Notes under the pieces: generated by a model
Seen by the model: the letters and a program-made list of their open reading frames with translations, nothing else
Told to the model about the DNA's origin: nothing
Database searches by the model: none
From: Pseudomonas sp. PDM15
GTDB lineage: Bacteria; Pseudomonadota; Gammaproteobacteria; Pseudomonadales; Pseudomonadaceae
Length of the DNA stretch: 64,000 nucleotides
Direction: 5' to 3'
NCBI RefSeq assembly: GCF_014851565.1
Contig: NZ_JACVAA010000004.1
Span: 186,001-250,000 of the forward strand
Program-made: the position numbers and the translations under genes
Shown: one piece after another, positions 10,748-18,896 of the stretch
Position numbering within the stretch: the stretch's first letter is position 1
Layout: every line of letters starts with the position of its first letter

Positions 10748-11929
10748 ATGTTGTCCAACGAACACATCGCTGTCGTCAAGGCCACCGTGCCCCTGCTGGA
10801 AAGTGGCGGCGAGGCACTGACCACCCACTTCTACCGCATGATGCTCAGCGAGTACCCGCAGGTGCGCCCTCTGTTCAACCAGGCGCACCAGGCCAGCGGC
10901 GACCAGCCGCGGGCCCTGGCCAATGGCGTGCTGATGTACGCCAAGCACATCGACCGCCTGCAGGCCCTCGGCCCTTTGGTGGGGCAGATCGTGCAGAAGC
11001 ACGTGTCGCTGCAGATCCTTCCCGAGCACTACCCGATCGTCGGCAGCTGCCTGCTGCGCGCCATTCGCGAGGTGCTCGGCGCCGAAATCGCCACGGATGA
11101 AGTGATCGCCGCCTGGGCCGCCGCCTACGGCCAGCTGGCTGACCTGCTGATCGGCGCCGAGGAAGAGGTTTACTCCGCCAGCGAGCGGGCCCCCGGCGGC
11201 TGGCGCGGTGGCCGCGCCTTCCGCGTGGCGCGCAAGGTGCGCGAGAGCGAGGAGATCACTTCCTTCCACCTGCAGCCGGTCGACGGCGGCGCGATCCTCG
11301 ACTTCATCCCCGGCCAGTACATCGGCCTGCGCCTCGAGCTGGAGGGCGAGGAAGTACGCCGCAACTACTCGCTGTCCGCCGGTCCCGATGGCCGCGAGTA
11401 CCGCATCAGCGTCAAGCGCGAGCCGGGCGGCCGGGTGTCCAACCACCTGCACGACAGGGTTGGCGAAGGCGACGAGCTGGAGCTATTCATCCCGGCCGGC
11501 GAGTTCACCCTCAGCCCTTCGAGCAAGCCGCTGGTGCTGATCAGCGCCGGCGTCGGCATCACCCCGCTGATGACCATGCTGGAGGCGGCGGTGCACAGCG
11601 GCCGGCCGATCCGCTTCATCCACTGCGCGCGGCATGCCGGGGTGCAGGCCTTCGCCGCACGGGTGGATGAGCTGGCGGCGGCGCATCCGCAGCTGCAGCG
11701 CTTCTACTGCTTCGACGAAGCGCGCCCGGACGACGGCGCCGACGCCCATGGCCGCCTCTCCCTGGAGCGCCTGAAGGCCTGGCTGCCGGCCGAGCGCGAC
11801 CTGGATGCCTACTTCCTCGGGCCCAAGCCGTTCATGGCCGCGCTCAAGCGCAACCTGCGCGAGCTGGGCGTGCCGGAGGCGCAGACACGCTACGAGTTCT
11901 TCGGACCGGCTTCCGCGCTGGAGGCGTGA
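10748..11929 (+). CDS. hmp: Flavohaemoprotein, nitric oxide dioxygenase
   Basis: Hmp (Fhp in P. aeruginosa) oxidises NO to nitrate with O2 and NAD(P)H in the cytoplasm. The 393-residue protein has the full family length: a globin domain with Tyr29, Gln53, proximal His85 (QKHVSLQI) and Tyr95 in the positions used by E. coli Hmp, an FAD domain with RRNYSLS and GRVSNHLHD, and an NAD domain with LISAGVGITPLM and the terminal YEFFGP. The ATG at 10748 follows AGAGGA at 10734; an in-frame GTG at 10730 has no such support. It is divergent from norR, with NorR-type sites and a sigma-54 promoter between them. Confidence 0.96.
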   Translation: MLSNEHIAVVKATVPLLESGGEALTTHFYRMMLSEYPQVRPLFNQAHQASGDQPRALANGVLMYAKHIDRLQALGPLVGQIVQKHVSLQILPEHYPIVGSCLLRAIREVLGAEIATDEVIAAWAAAYGQLADLLIGAEEEVYSASERAPGGWRGGRAFRVARKVRESEEITSFHLQPVDGGAILDFIPGQYIGLRLELEGEEVRRNYSLSAGPDGREYRISVKREPGGRVSNHLHDRVGEGDELELFIPAGEFTLSPSSKPLVLISAGVGITPLMTMLEAAVHSGRPIRFIHCARHAGVQAFAARVDELAAAHPQLQRFYCFDEARPDDGADAHGRLSLERLKAWLPAERDLDAYFLGPKPFMAALKRNLRELGVPEAQTRYEFFGPASALEA

Positions 11930-11935
11930 GACCAG

Positions 11936-11973
11936 CGGTCGGCGCCATGCTTATCGGGGCATGGCGTCGACCG
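11936..11973 (+). terminator. Hairpin after hmp
   Basis: A 15-base stem with one mismatch (11936-11950 against 11959-11973, eight-base loop) begins seven bases after the hmp stop. No T-run follows, so termination strength is uncertain. Confidence 0.5.
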
Positions 11974-12036
11974 GCAATGCTGGCAAAACGCGGCTATGGT
12001 TCTGGTAGGCATAGCGTCTGCAGTAGGTGACCTACC

Positions 12037-13653
12037 ATGAAGAATTGGACCATTCGGACAAGGTTGTTCGTCCTCATCGTCCTGATGATGGCGGGCAGCC
12101 TGGTTATCGGCGTCGCCGGCCTCACCGGCTTGCGCGGCGTACTCGACGGCCTCAACAGCGTTTACCTGGATCGTGTGGTGCCGTTGCGCGACCTTAAGGT
12201 GATCGCCGATCTCTACGCGGTGAACATAGTCGATGCCAGCCACAAGGCGCGCAACGGCGGTATCCCCGCCGCCGAGGCGGCCAGTCAGGTGGAGCAGGCG
12301 GAAGGCAAGATCCAGCAGATCTGGAAGGCCTACCTGGCCACCCACCTGATCGACGACGAGAAGCGTCTGATCGAGCAGATCCAGCCCCTGATGCAGAAGG
12401 CTCATGAGCCGATACAACGACTCAAGGCGATCCTGCGTGCCGACGACGGCGAGGCCCTCGCGGCGTTCACCGCCAAGGAGCTGTACCCCTATATCGATCC
12501 GCTGTCCGAGCAGTTCGGCAAGCTGATCGAGGTGCAGCTGCAAGAGTCGGAGCGACAGTACGAACAGGGCCTGGCGTTGTACCAGCGCAACTTCAACCTG
12601 GTCGCCGGGCTGCTGGTGCTGCTGCTGCTCGGCGGCGGCTTGCAGGCCTGGATGATGAGCCGCGGCATCAACCTGCGTCTCACCGAGCTGCGCGAGGTGG
12701 TGGCGCGCAACGCTGCCGGCGATCTCAGCCAGCCGGTGCAGTGCAGCGGTGGTGACGAGATCACCGAGGTGCAGGCCTCGTTCAAGCTGATGCAGGAGAA
12801 CCTGCGCGATACCCTGCAGGGCATCCAGGGCGCCGCTACCCAGCTGGCTTCGGCGGCCGAGCAGCTGCACGCGGTTACCGAGCAGTCGGCCCAGGGCATC
12901 AACCGGCAGAACGACGAGATTCAGATGGCCGCCACCGCGGTCACCGAGATGTCGGCGGCGGTGGACGAGGTGGCGCGCAACGCCAACCACACCTCGGACT
13001 CTTCTCGCGAGGCGGAGCAGACCGCTCAGGCCGGGCGCCAGCAGGTGAGTACCACACGCAGCACCATCGAGCAGCTCAGCGAGCGCCTGCAGATCACCTC
13101 GGGCACCATCGCCCGCCTGGCCGACGAGGCCATCGCCATCGGCCGGGTGCTGGAGGTGATCCGCACCATCGCCGAGCAGACCAACCTGCTGGCACTGAAC
13201 GCCGCCATCGAGGCGGCGCGGGCCGGCGACCAGGGTCGTGGCTTCGCCGTGGTGGCCGACGAGGTGCGGGCGCTGGCCCAGCGCACGCAGAGTTCGACCC
13301 AGGAGATCGAGCGGATGATCAGCGCGATCCAGAGCGCCAGTCAGGAGTCGGTGGACGCCATGGGTGCCAGCAGCGAGTACGCCAGCCGCAGCAGCGAGAT
13401 GGCCAGCCAGGCGGACGGCGCGCTGGCGCTGATTGCCGAGCGGGTCGGGCAGATCAACGAGATGAACCTGGTGATCGCCAGCGCCGCTGAGGAACAGGCT
13501 CAGGTGGCGCGTGAGGTGGACCGCAACCTGGTGGCGATCCGCGACATCGCCGAGCAGAACTCCACCGGCGCCCAGGAAACCTCGGTGGCCAGCGACCAGC
13601 TGGCGCGCCTGGCCAGCGAGCTGAACGGCATGGTGCAGCGCTTCCGGCTGTAG
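12037..13653 (+). CDS. Methyl-accepting chemotaxis protein (second of two twins)
   Basis: This 538-residue chemoreceptor has a first membrane segment at about 8-30, a periplasmic helical ligand domain starting [23 protein letters not shown], a second membrane segment at about 187-207, then HAMP and a signalling coiled coil with the intact tip [20 protein letters not shown]. The cytoplasmic half is almost the same as that of the receptor at 7424, down to long identical stretches, whereas the ligand domain is not. The ATG follows AGGTGA. It converges with a lipoprotein gene only four bases beyond its stop. The ligand is unknown. Confidence 0.92.
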   Translation: MKNWTIRTRLFVLIVLMMAGSLVIGVAGLTGLRGVLDGLNSVYLDRVVPLRDLKVIADLYAVNIVDASHKARNGGIPAAEAASQVEQAEGKIQQIWKAYLATHLIDDEKRLIEQIQPLMQKAHEPIQRLKAILRADDGEALAAFTAKELYPYIDPLSEQFGKLIEVQLQESERQYEQGLALYQRNFNLVAGLLVLLLLGGGLQAWMMSRGINLRLTELREVVARNAAGDLSQPVQCSGGDEITEVQASFKLMQENLRDTLQGIQGAATQLASAAEQLHAVTEQSAQGINRQNDEIQMAATAVTEMSAAVDEVARNANHTSDSSREAEQTAQAGRQQVSTTRSTIEQLSERLQITSGTIARLADEAIAIGRVLEVIRTIAEQTNLLALNAAIEAARAGDQGRGFAVVADEVRALAQRTQSSTQEIERMISAIQSASQESVDAMGASSEYASRSSEMASQADGALALIAERVGQINEMNLVIASAAEEQAQVAREVDRNLVAIRDIAEQNSTGAQETSVASDQLARLASELNGMVQRFRL

Positions 13654-13657
13654 CGGC

Positions 13658-14263
13658 TCAGTGAACTTCCTGTTCGCCGTCGTCCTCGTCGGCGAACAGG
13701 CCCTTGCCCCAGCCAACGATGGGGTCGTCGTACTGGTGCGCCTCCAGGGCGGCCAGCTTGGGGGCGATAAAGGCCTCGAACTCAGCGCCTGAGTCGAAGT
13801 AGTGACCGCCGGTGAACACGGTGAACAGTATTTTCTTGCCGATGCTGACGGAGAACATGTTGCCGATCGGCTCGCCGTCCTTGCGCAGCAGGACCAGCTT
13901 GGCGTGGCTGCCGAGCTTGCGGGTCAGCTCGATCTCTTCCTCGGTCACCCCTTCACCCAGCAACCCCAGGGCGATGCCGGCGCCCTGCAGCGAGCTGTAG
14001 CTGGCCATCAGCGCCTCTCCGGCGCTGGGGGTAAGCGACACGGTGCTGTGCAGGTAGAGGCCGCTGAGCGGCTCGGAGTCGTAGCTCAGGTCGGTGGTGC
14101 GGGTCCAGTAGGTGGTGGTCTTGCCGAAGTAGCCGGCGTCCTCGCCATAGCCGAAGTCGGCGCCGGTGAGCAGCAGCTGGCGCTCCGCCGCGCTGGGTTG
14201 CGAATCGTCGCTGCAGCCCCCCAGCAGCAGGGCCAGCAGCAGGCAGGTGATGGTTCTGAGCAT
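13658..14263 (-). CDS. Lipoprotein of unknown function
   Basis: This 201-residue protein begins with a short signal sequence and the lipobox LLLGGC, so it should be lipid-anchored in the envelope. The mature part is mixed alpha/beta with a TYWTRTTDLSYDSEPLSGLYL segment early and a GKKILFTVFTGGHYF segment late. I recognise no family. It is transcribed alone towards the second chemoreceptor gene, 62 bases downstream of the DUF2914 gene on the same strand, and could be the second gene of that unit. Confidence 0.6.
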   Translation of the reverse strand: MLRTITCLLLALLLGGCSDDSQPSAAERQLLLTGADFGYGEDAGYFGKTTTYWTRTTDLSYDSEPLSGLYLHSTVSLTPSAGEALMASYSSLQGAGIALGLLGEGVTEEEIELTRKLGSHAKLVLLRKDGEPIGNMFSVSIGKKILFTVFTGGHYFDSGAEFEAFIAPKLAALEAHQYDDPIVGWGKGLFADEDDGEQEVH

Positions 14264-14300
14264 GGTGCGTTCCTTGCGATGTGCCTGGGCGCAGCTTGCC

Positions 14301-14318
14301 CCAGCGCCCCGGCGCTGG
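14301..14318 (-). terminator. Short hairpin after DUF2914 gene
   Basis: CCAGCGCC at 14301-14308 pairs perfectly with GGCGCTGG at 14311-14318 around two bases, just downstream of the DUF2914 gene. There is no T-run. It could equally lie within a shared transcript. Confidence 0.3.
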
Positions 14319-14325
14319 CTAGCGA

Positions 14326-15330
14326 CTAGTCGACGCGGAAGCGCAGCACGCCGATCTGCTGGCCGGTCTCGGTCATCACCTGCACCTGCCAGTCGCCGGC
14401 TGGTTCACCCGGGAAGTTGCGCTTGTGGGTCCAGGCCCGGTAGCCGGCCTTGCGCCCGCCGTGAATATCCAGGGCGATGCGGTCCATCTCCACACCGTCT
14501 TGTTTCCACACGTGGTAGATGCGCTCGTTGAGCCCGCGCGGCGCGCTGATCGCGGTGTAGGCGTAGAGCCCGGCGGTCTGCAGCTGGGCGGCCGAAACCT
14601 GCTCGAGGCTGCGTCCGGGTTTGCGTTCCTGCAGCTGTTCGGTAACTGCCACCTGAGTCAGCCACAGGGTCGCTGGCGGTACCCAGGGGCGCGCCAGCCA
14701 GGCGCCGGCGCCGAGGGCGGCGACCAGGCCGGCCAGGGTCGCCCAGCGCCAGCCACGCTGGATGCGCAGGCTGCTGCCGAGGCTCGGCAGGGTCACCACC
14801 AGCGCGATGCCCAGGGCCAGGCGGTAGCTTTCGGCGGTGGTCAGGTGAACGATCAGCGGCAGCGCCACCAGCAGCACGGCGAACAGCGCCAGGCTGTGGA
14901 AGCTCAGGTACAGCCAGCGCCGCGCGGCCAGCCACTTGTAGTAGAGCGGATCGATGATCGCCAGCAGCGCCGCCGCGCCGAGCAGGCCGGTGAATAGCGC
15001 CTGGCCGCTGTTCCAGGCGGTTGTGATGAAGAAGAACGGCAGGGCAAAGAACAGGCTTTCCTGGTGGATCAGCTGGGTCAGGTAGCGCAGCAGCAGTGGC
15101 GGCACCTCGATGCCCAGCCAGCGCGCCGCGCTGCGGGTCAGCAGGCCTTCCAGCAGCAGCCAGGCCCAGCTCAGCAGCATCAGCACGGCGATCACCTTGC
15201 CCACGCCCGCCTGGCGATCGACCAGGATGAAGCTGGCCACACCCGAGCAGAAGCCGAACGCGGCGATCAGGCCGGGGTAGCGTTGCAGCAGGGCGAGCAG
15301 GCGAAGCAGGTGGGGTTTCCAGTGCGGCAT
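14326..15330 (-). CDS. DUF5924/DUF2914 membrane protein
   Basis: This 334-residue protein has about eight hydrophobic segments in the first 230 residues and a soluble C-terminal domain. That domain (YHVWKQDGVEMDRIALDIHGGRKAGYR, then GDWQVQVMTETGQQIGVLRFRV) matches the DUF2914 pattern, a beta-rich domain seen behind membrane regions in gammaproteobacteria. The membrane part fits the DUF5924 family. No function is established. I chose the Met at 15330; an extension to 15420 would add a Pro/Arg-rich stretch unlike the family. Confidence 0.7.
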   Translation of the reverse strand: MPHWKPHLLRLLALLQRYPGLIAAFGFCSGVASFILVDRQAGVGKVIAVLMLLSWAWLLLEGLLTRSAARWLGIEVPPLLLRYLTQLIHQESLFFALPFFFITTAWNSGQALFTGLLGAAALLAIIDPLYYKWLAARRWLYLSFHSLALFAVLLVALPLIVHLTTAESYRLALGIALVVTLPSLGSSLRIQRGWRWATLAGLVAALGAGAWLARPWVPPATLWLTQVAVTEQLQERKPGRSLEQVSAAQLQTAGLYAYTAISAPRGLNERIYHVWKQDGVEMDRIALDIHGGRKAGYRAWTHKRNFPGEPAGDWQVQVMTETGQQIGVLRFRVD

Positions 15331-15445
15331 CGGAGGCTTGGCGGCGGGCGGTGATCGGGGGCGGCAGGATACCAGCAGGACTGCCGCCGCGCTGGCGCGA
15401 CGCGATGGCCGGGTCAACACTGAGTGCTTGGATGGAGGGCAGTGG

Positions 15446-16186
15446 ATGGCATGTTGGCGACGAATCTCGGTGTGGCGAGCGGCCTGGGGCGTTCTGGCAG
15501 CGTCGCTGGCGATGACGGGTCAGGCGGCCGAACAGCTGCCGCTGTACCTGATGGAGGTACCGCCGATCACTATCAACCAGCCCGAGCGCAAGGGCATAGT
15601 CGGCGACATCACCCTCGAGGCTCTGCAGCGTGCCGGCTATGCCTACCAGCTGGTGGTGGTGCCCAGTCCGCGCGCCCTGGCCATGGTGCCGGAGCTGCGG
15701 GACACCCTGATCATCCCCCTGGCGCGACTGCCTGAGCGCGAGGCCGACTTCACCTGGATCGCCGAGCTCATGCAGGTAGAGCGCGCCTTCTACACCCGTG
15801 CGCGCAGGCTCGGCTCCTTCGCCGAAGCGCGCGGACTGCGCAGCATCGCCGTGTCGCGTGGCTCCGCCGGGCACAGCATCCTGCTCGCCCGCGGCTTCGT
15901 GCCGGCACAGATTGTCGAGGTCAACCAGGGGCCCTCGGCGCTGCACATGGTGCGCGCCGGGCGGGTCGATGCCTGGTACAACCCAGTGCTGGAGGCCGAG
16001 CTGCTGCAGCACCAGGAGGGCGGCCTGCACCTAGTGCAGAGTGAGCTGCTCGGCTCCACTACCCAGTATCTGGCCTGCTCGCGGCGTTGCGACCCGAACC
16101 TGGTGAAGCGCCTGGGCGCGGCGGTACAGGGGATGCGCGAGGACGGCAGCCTGGAGCGGATCAAGACCGGCTATCTGAAGCACTGA
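15446..16186 (+). CDS. Periplasmic solute-binding protein, family 3
   Basis: This 246-residue protein has a signal peptide ending near TGQA-AE and a bilobal fold like the extracellular solute-binding protein family 3: GIVGDITLEALQRAGYAYQLVVVPSPRALAM early, ITIN near the N-terminus and a GSLERIKTGYLK end that is typical of the last helix. It has no transporter genes beside it, so it may be a stand-alone sensor-like binding protein, as is frequent in pseudomonads. GGAGGG lies six bases before the ATG. It converges with the Na/Pi gene with three bases between the stops. The ligand is unknown. Confidence 0.75.
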   Translation: MACWRRISVWRAAWGVLAASLAMTGQAAEQLPLYLMEVPPITINQPERKGIVGDITLEALQRAGYAYQLVVVPSPRALAMVPELRDTLIIPLARLPEREADFTWIAELMQVERAFYTRARRLGSFAEARGLRSIAVSRGSAGHSILLARGFVPAQIVEVNQGPSALHMVRAGRVDAWYNPVLEAELLQHQEGGLHLVQSELLGSTTQYLACSRRCDPNLVKRLGAAVQGMREDGSLERIKTGYLKH

Positions 16187-16189
16187 GCC

Positions 16190-17872
16190 TCAGCCGGCCG
16201 GCGGTGCCTCGCCGTTGTCCGGATGCAGCGCGGTGCCGTTTTCCTCGTCCTGCGCGCCGTGGCTGTCGGCGCCTTCCAGCACCACATAGGCGCTGCCGCA
16301 GAACAGCGAGTTGAGGCGCTTCATGTCGGCGATCAGCTCCAGGTGCAGGGCACTGGTTTCGATGCTCTGCACCACCTGGCGGCTGAGGCGGCCGACATGG
16401 GCGTGGGCCAGCTTGCGCTCCTCGCGGCGGAAGTGGTGTTTCTCCTGCAGCAGGCGCTGGGCATTGTCGCGGTTGCCGTTGAGGAACACGTTGAGGCCCA
16501 GGCGCAGATTGTTGGCCAGCAGCTCGTGCAGGCCGCTGAGTTCCTCCAGGCCGCTGTCGGAGAAGCTGTAGTGGCGGGCGCGCTTGTGGTTGTCGAGTTT
16601 GCCGACCATCTGCTCGATCAGGTCGCCGGCATGCTCCAGGTTCACCGCCAGTTCGATGATCTCCGCCCAGCGCCGACTGTCGTGGGCCGGCAGGTCGTCA
16701 CGCGGCATCTGCGCCAGGTACAGCTTGACCGCGCCGTACAGCGCGTCGACGTCGTCGTCCAGGCGGCGCACCTGCTGGCTGGCCTCGCTGGAGCCACCGC
16801 GCAGCACCTCGCGCAGGTGCACCAGCATCTGCTCCACCAGGTCGCCGATACGCAGGGTCTCGCGCACTGCATTGGCCAGTGCCAGGCTCGGCGTCTCCAG
16901 CGCGGTGCGGTCGAGATGGCGCGGCCGGGCCACGCCTTCGTCACGCGCCCGCTCCGGTAGCAGCAGAGTGCACAGGCGCGCCATCCAGCCTACCGTGGGC
17001 AACAGCAGCAGGCAGCGCAGGCTGTTGTAGGCCAGGTGGAAACCGATCACCAGGGTCGCGGCGGACCAGTCCAGCTGTTCCATCCAGTGCACCAGCGGTT
17101 CCACCACGGGCAACACCAGGAGCAGGCCGAGCAGCTTGTACAGCAGGCTGCCCACGGCCACCCGGCGCCCGGCCGCCGACTGCATGCTGCTGTTGATCAG
17201 CGCCAGCACACCGCTGCCGATATTGGCGCCGATGACCAGGCCGATGGCCACCGGCAGGCTGATCATGCCGCTGCCGGCCAGGGTGGCGGTGAGCAGCACG
17301 GCGGCCAGGCTGGAATAGGTGATCAGGGCGAACAGCGCGCCGACCAGGGCATCCAGCAGCAGGTCGCCGGTCAGCGAGGCGAATAGCGCCTCGATGCTGT
17401 GGGATTCGGCAATCGGCCGGGCGGCCTGGACGATCAGCTGCAGGGCCAGGATCAGCAGGCCGAGACCGATCGCCACCCGGCCGATCTGGCCCAGGCGGCT
17501 CTGCTTGCGCGAGAGAAACAGCACCACGCCGACGAAGATCAGCAGCGGCGACAGCCAGGACAGGTCGAGGGTCAGCACCCGCGCCATCAGCGCTGTCCCG
17601 ACATCGGCGCCGAGCATGATCGCCAGGGCCGGGGCCAGCGCCATCAGGTCCTGGGCGACAAAGGAAGTGACTAGAAGTGCAGTGGCGTTGCTGCTCTGCA
17701 CCAGGGCAGTGACGCCGATGCCGGCGGCGAATGCTTGCGGCCGCCGCGCCACGCTGTGGCTGAGGATGCGCCGCAGCTGCGAGCCGTACACCCGCAGGAT
17801 GCCGGTGCGCACGATATGGGTGCCCCACACCAGCAGGGCGATGGCGGATAGCAGATTGAGCAGGGTAAGCAT
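16190..17872 (-). CDS. Na/Pi cotransporter family protein with PhoU-like tail
   Basis: This 560-residue inner-membrane protein has an N-terminal transporter region of the NptA/PNaS family: the QSSNATALL motif at about residues 59-67, GADVGTALMA, and GANIGSGVLALI in the second inverted repeat, where the expected QSS motif reads TYSS. The C-terminal 200 residues are helical and resemble a PhoU domain. Phosphate export or uptake driven by sodium is the family role; the altered second QSS motif leaves substrate and activity open. It stands alone, convergent with the solute-binding protein gene. Confidence 0.85.
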   Translation of the reverse strand: MLTLLNLLSAIALLVWGTHIVRTGILRVYGSQLRRILSHSVARRPQAFAAGIGVTALVQSSNATALLVTSFVAQDLMALAPALAIMLGADVGTALMARVLTLDLSWLSPLLIFVGVVLFLSRKQSRLGQIGRVAIGLGLLILALQLIVQAARPIAESHSIEALFASLTGDLLLDALVGALFALITYSSLAAVLLTATLAGSGMISLPVAIGLVIGANIGSGVLALINSSMQSAAGRRVAVGSLLYKLLGLLLVLPVVEPLVHWMEQLDWSAATLVIGFHLAYNSLRCLLLLPTVGWMARLCTLLLPERARDEGVARPRHLDRTALETPSLALANAVRETLRIGDLVEQMLVHLREVLRGGSSEASQQVRRLDDDVDALYGAVKLYLAQMPRDDLPAHDSRRWAEIIELAVNLEHAGDLIEQMVGKLDNHKRARHYSFSDSGLEELSGLHELLANNLRLGLNVFLNGNRDNAQRLLQEKHHFRREERKLAHAHVGRLSRQVVQSIETSALHLELIADMKRLNSLFCGSAYVVLEGADSHGAQDEENGTALHPDNGEAPPAG

Positions 17873-18011
17873 GGCGCAGCCTCGGGGCTCGCTCTTCTTC
17901 GATGGGTGCGGTTTTCCGCCGCCCTCCTGTTTAGCTTTAGTTGTAGATCGGTGAAGGCGCCAGGCGTTCAGCCTCGCTGGAGAGGATCGATTCGCCCTGC
18001 AGATTGCAGCG

Positions 18012-18040
18012 GCACGGAGCAGCCGAGTGGTGCTCCGTGC
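18012..18040 (-). terminator. Hairpin after the Bax-inhibitor-1-like gene
   Basis: GCACGGAGCA at 18012-18021 pairs perfectly with TGCTCCGTGC at 18031-18040 around nine bases. It begins nine bases beyond the stop of the minus-strand gene at 18050. It lacks a T-run. Confidence 0.45.
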
Positions 18041-18049
18041 GCGGGTATG

Positions 18050-18787
18050 TCAGCGGCGCAGCTTGGCCAGCAGGCGGAGGATTTCCAGGTACAGCCAGAC
18101 CAGGGTCAGCATCAGGCCAAAGGCGGCATACCACTCCATGTATTTCGGGCATTGCTGCTCGACGCCCTGCTCGATGAAGTCGAAATCCAGCACCAGATTG
18201 AGCGCGGCGATCACAACCACGAACAGGCTGAAGCAGATGCCGAGCACGCCGCTCTCGTGGATGAAGGGGATCGACAGGTCGGTGAACAGGCGCAGACCCA
18301 GGTTGACCAGGTACAGCAGAGCAATGGCCCCGGTGGCGGCGACCACGCCGAGCTTGAAGTTCTCGGTGGCGCGGATCAGTCCGCTGCGGTACGCGGCCAG
18401 CAGGCAGAACAGGGTGCCGAAGGTCAGCGCCACGGCCTGTACGACGATGCCCGGGTACTTGGCCTCATAGAAAGCCGAAATGGCGCCGACGAACACGCCC
18501 TCGACCAGCGCATGCAGCGGTGCCAGGTAGGGCGCGCTGCGCTTGGCGAAGATGATGATCAGCGACAGCAGGAAGCCGCCGATGGCGCTGCCCAGCACCC
18601 AGGGCATCAGGCCGGCGGCCGCCTCGGGATTGCTGAAATAGCTGCCCCATACCCAGGTCGCCGAGATCAGCGTCAGGGCCAGCAGCATGGCCGTCTTGTT
18701 GACGGTGCCGCCGAGGGTCATCGGGTCTGCGGATACATCGAGATTGCTGAAAGCTTTCTCGGAAAGCGAGGGGTTGCCAGATGCCAT
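18050..18787 (-). CDS. Bax inhibitor-1/YccA family membrane protein
   Basis: This 245-residue protein has seven hydrophobic segments and the overall pattern of the Bax inhibitor-1 superfamily: GGTVNKTAMLLALTLISATWVWG at the start of the membrane region, APLHALVEGVFVGAISAFYEAKYPGIV in the middle and an acidic LDFDFIEQGVE loop before the last helix. Some relatives are Ca2+ leak channels; the bacterial role is not settled. AAGGAG lies seven bases before the ATG. It is divergent from recC with about 110 bases between them. Confidence 0.85.
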   Translation of the reverse strand: MASGNPSLSEKAFSNLDVSADPMTLGGTVNKTAMLLALTLISATWVWGSYFSNPEAAAGLMPWVLGSAIGGFLLSLIIIFAKRSAPYLAPLHALVEGVFVGAISAFYEAKYPGIVVQAVALTFGTLFCLLAAYRSGLIRATENFKLGVVAATGAIALLYLVNLGLRLFTDLSIPFIHESGVLGICFSLFVVVIAALNLVLDFDFIEQGVEQQCPKYMEWYAAFGLMLTLVWLYLEILRLLAKLRR

Positions 18788-18896
18788 GGTGCGCTCCTTG
18801 CGTCGTTGTTATGTTGGCGCCGGCACGGTAGCAAAAAATCCGCGCCGCCGGCGCTTCTTGTTAACCTTGCCGGCAGTCCATCCGCCAGCGCCGCCC

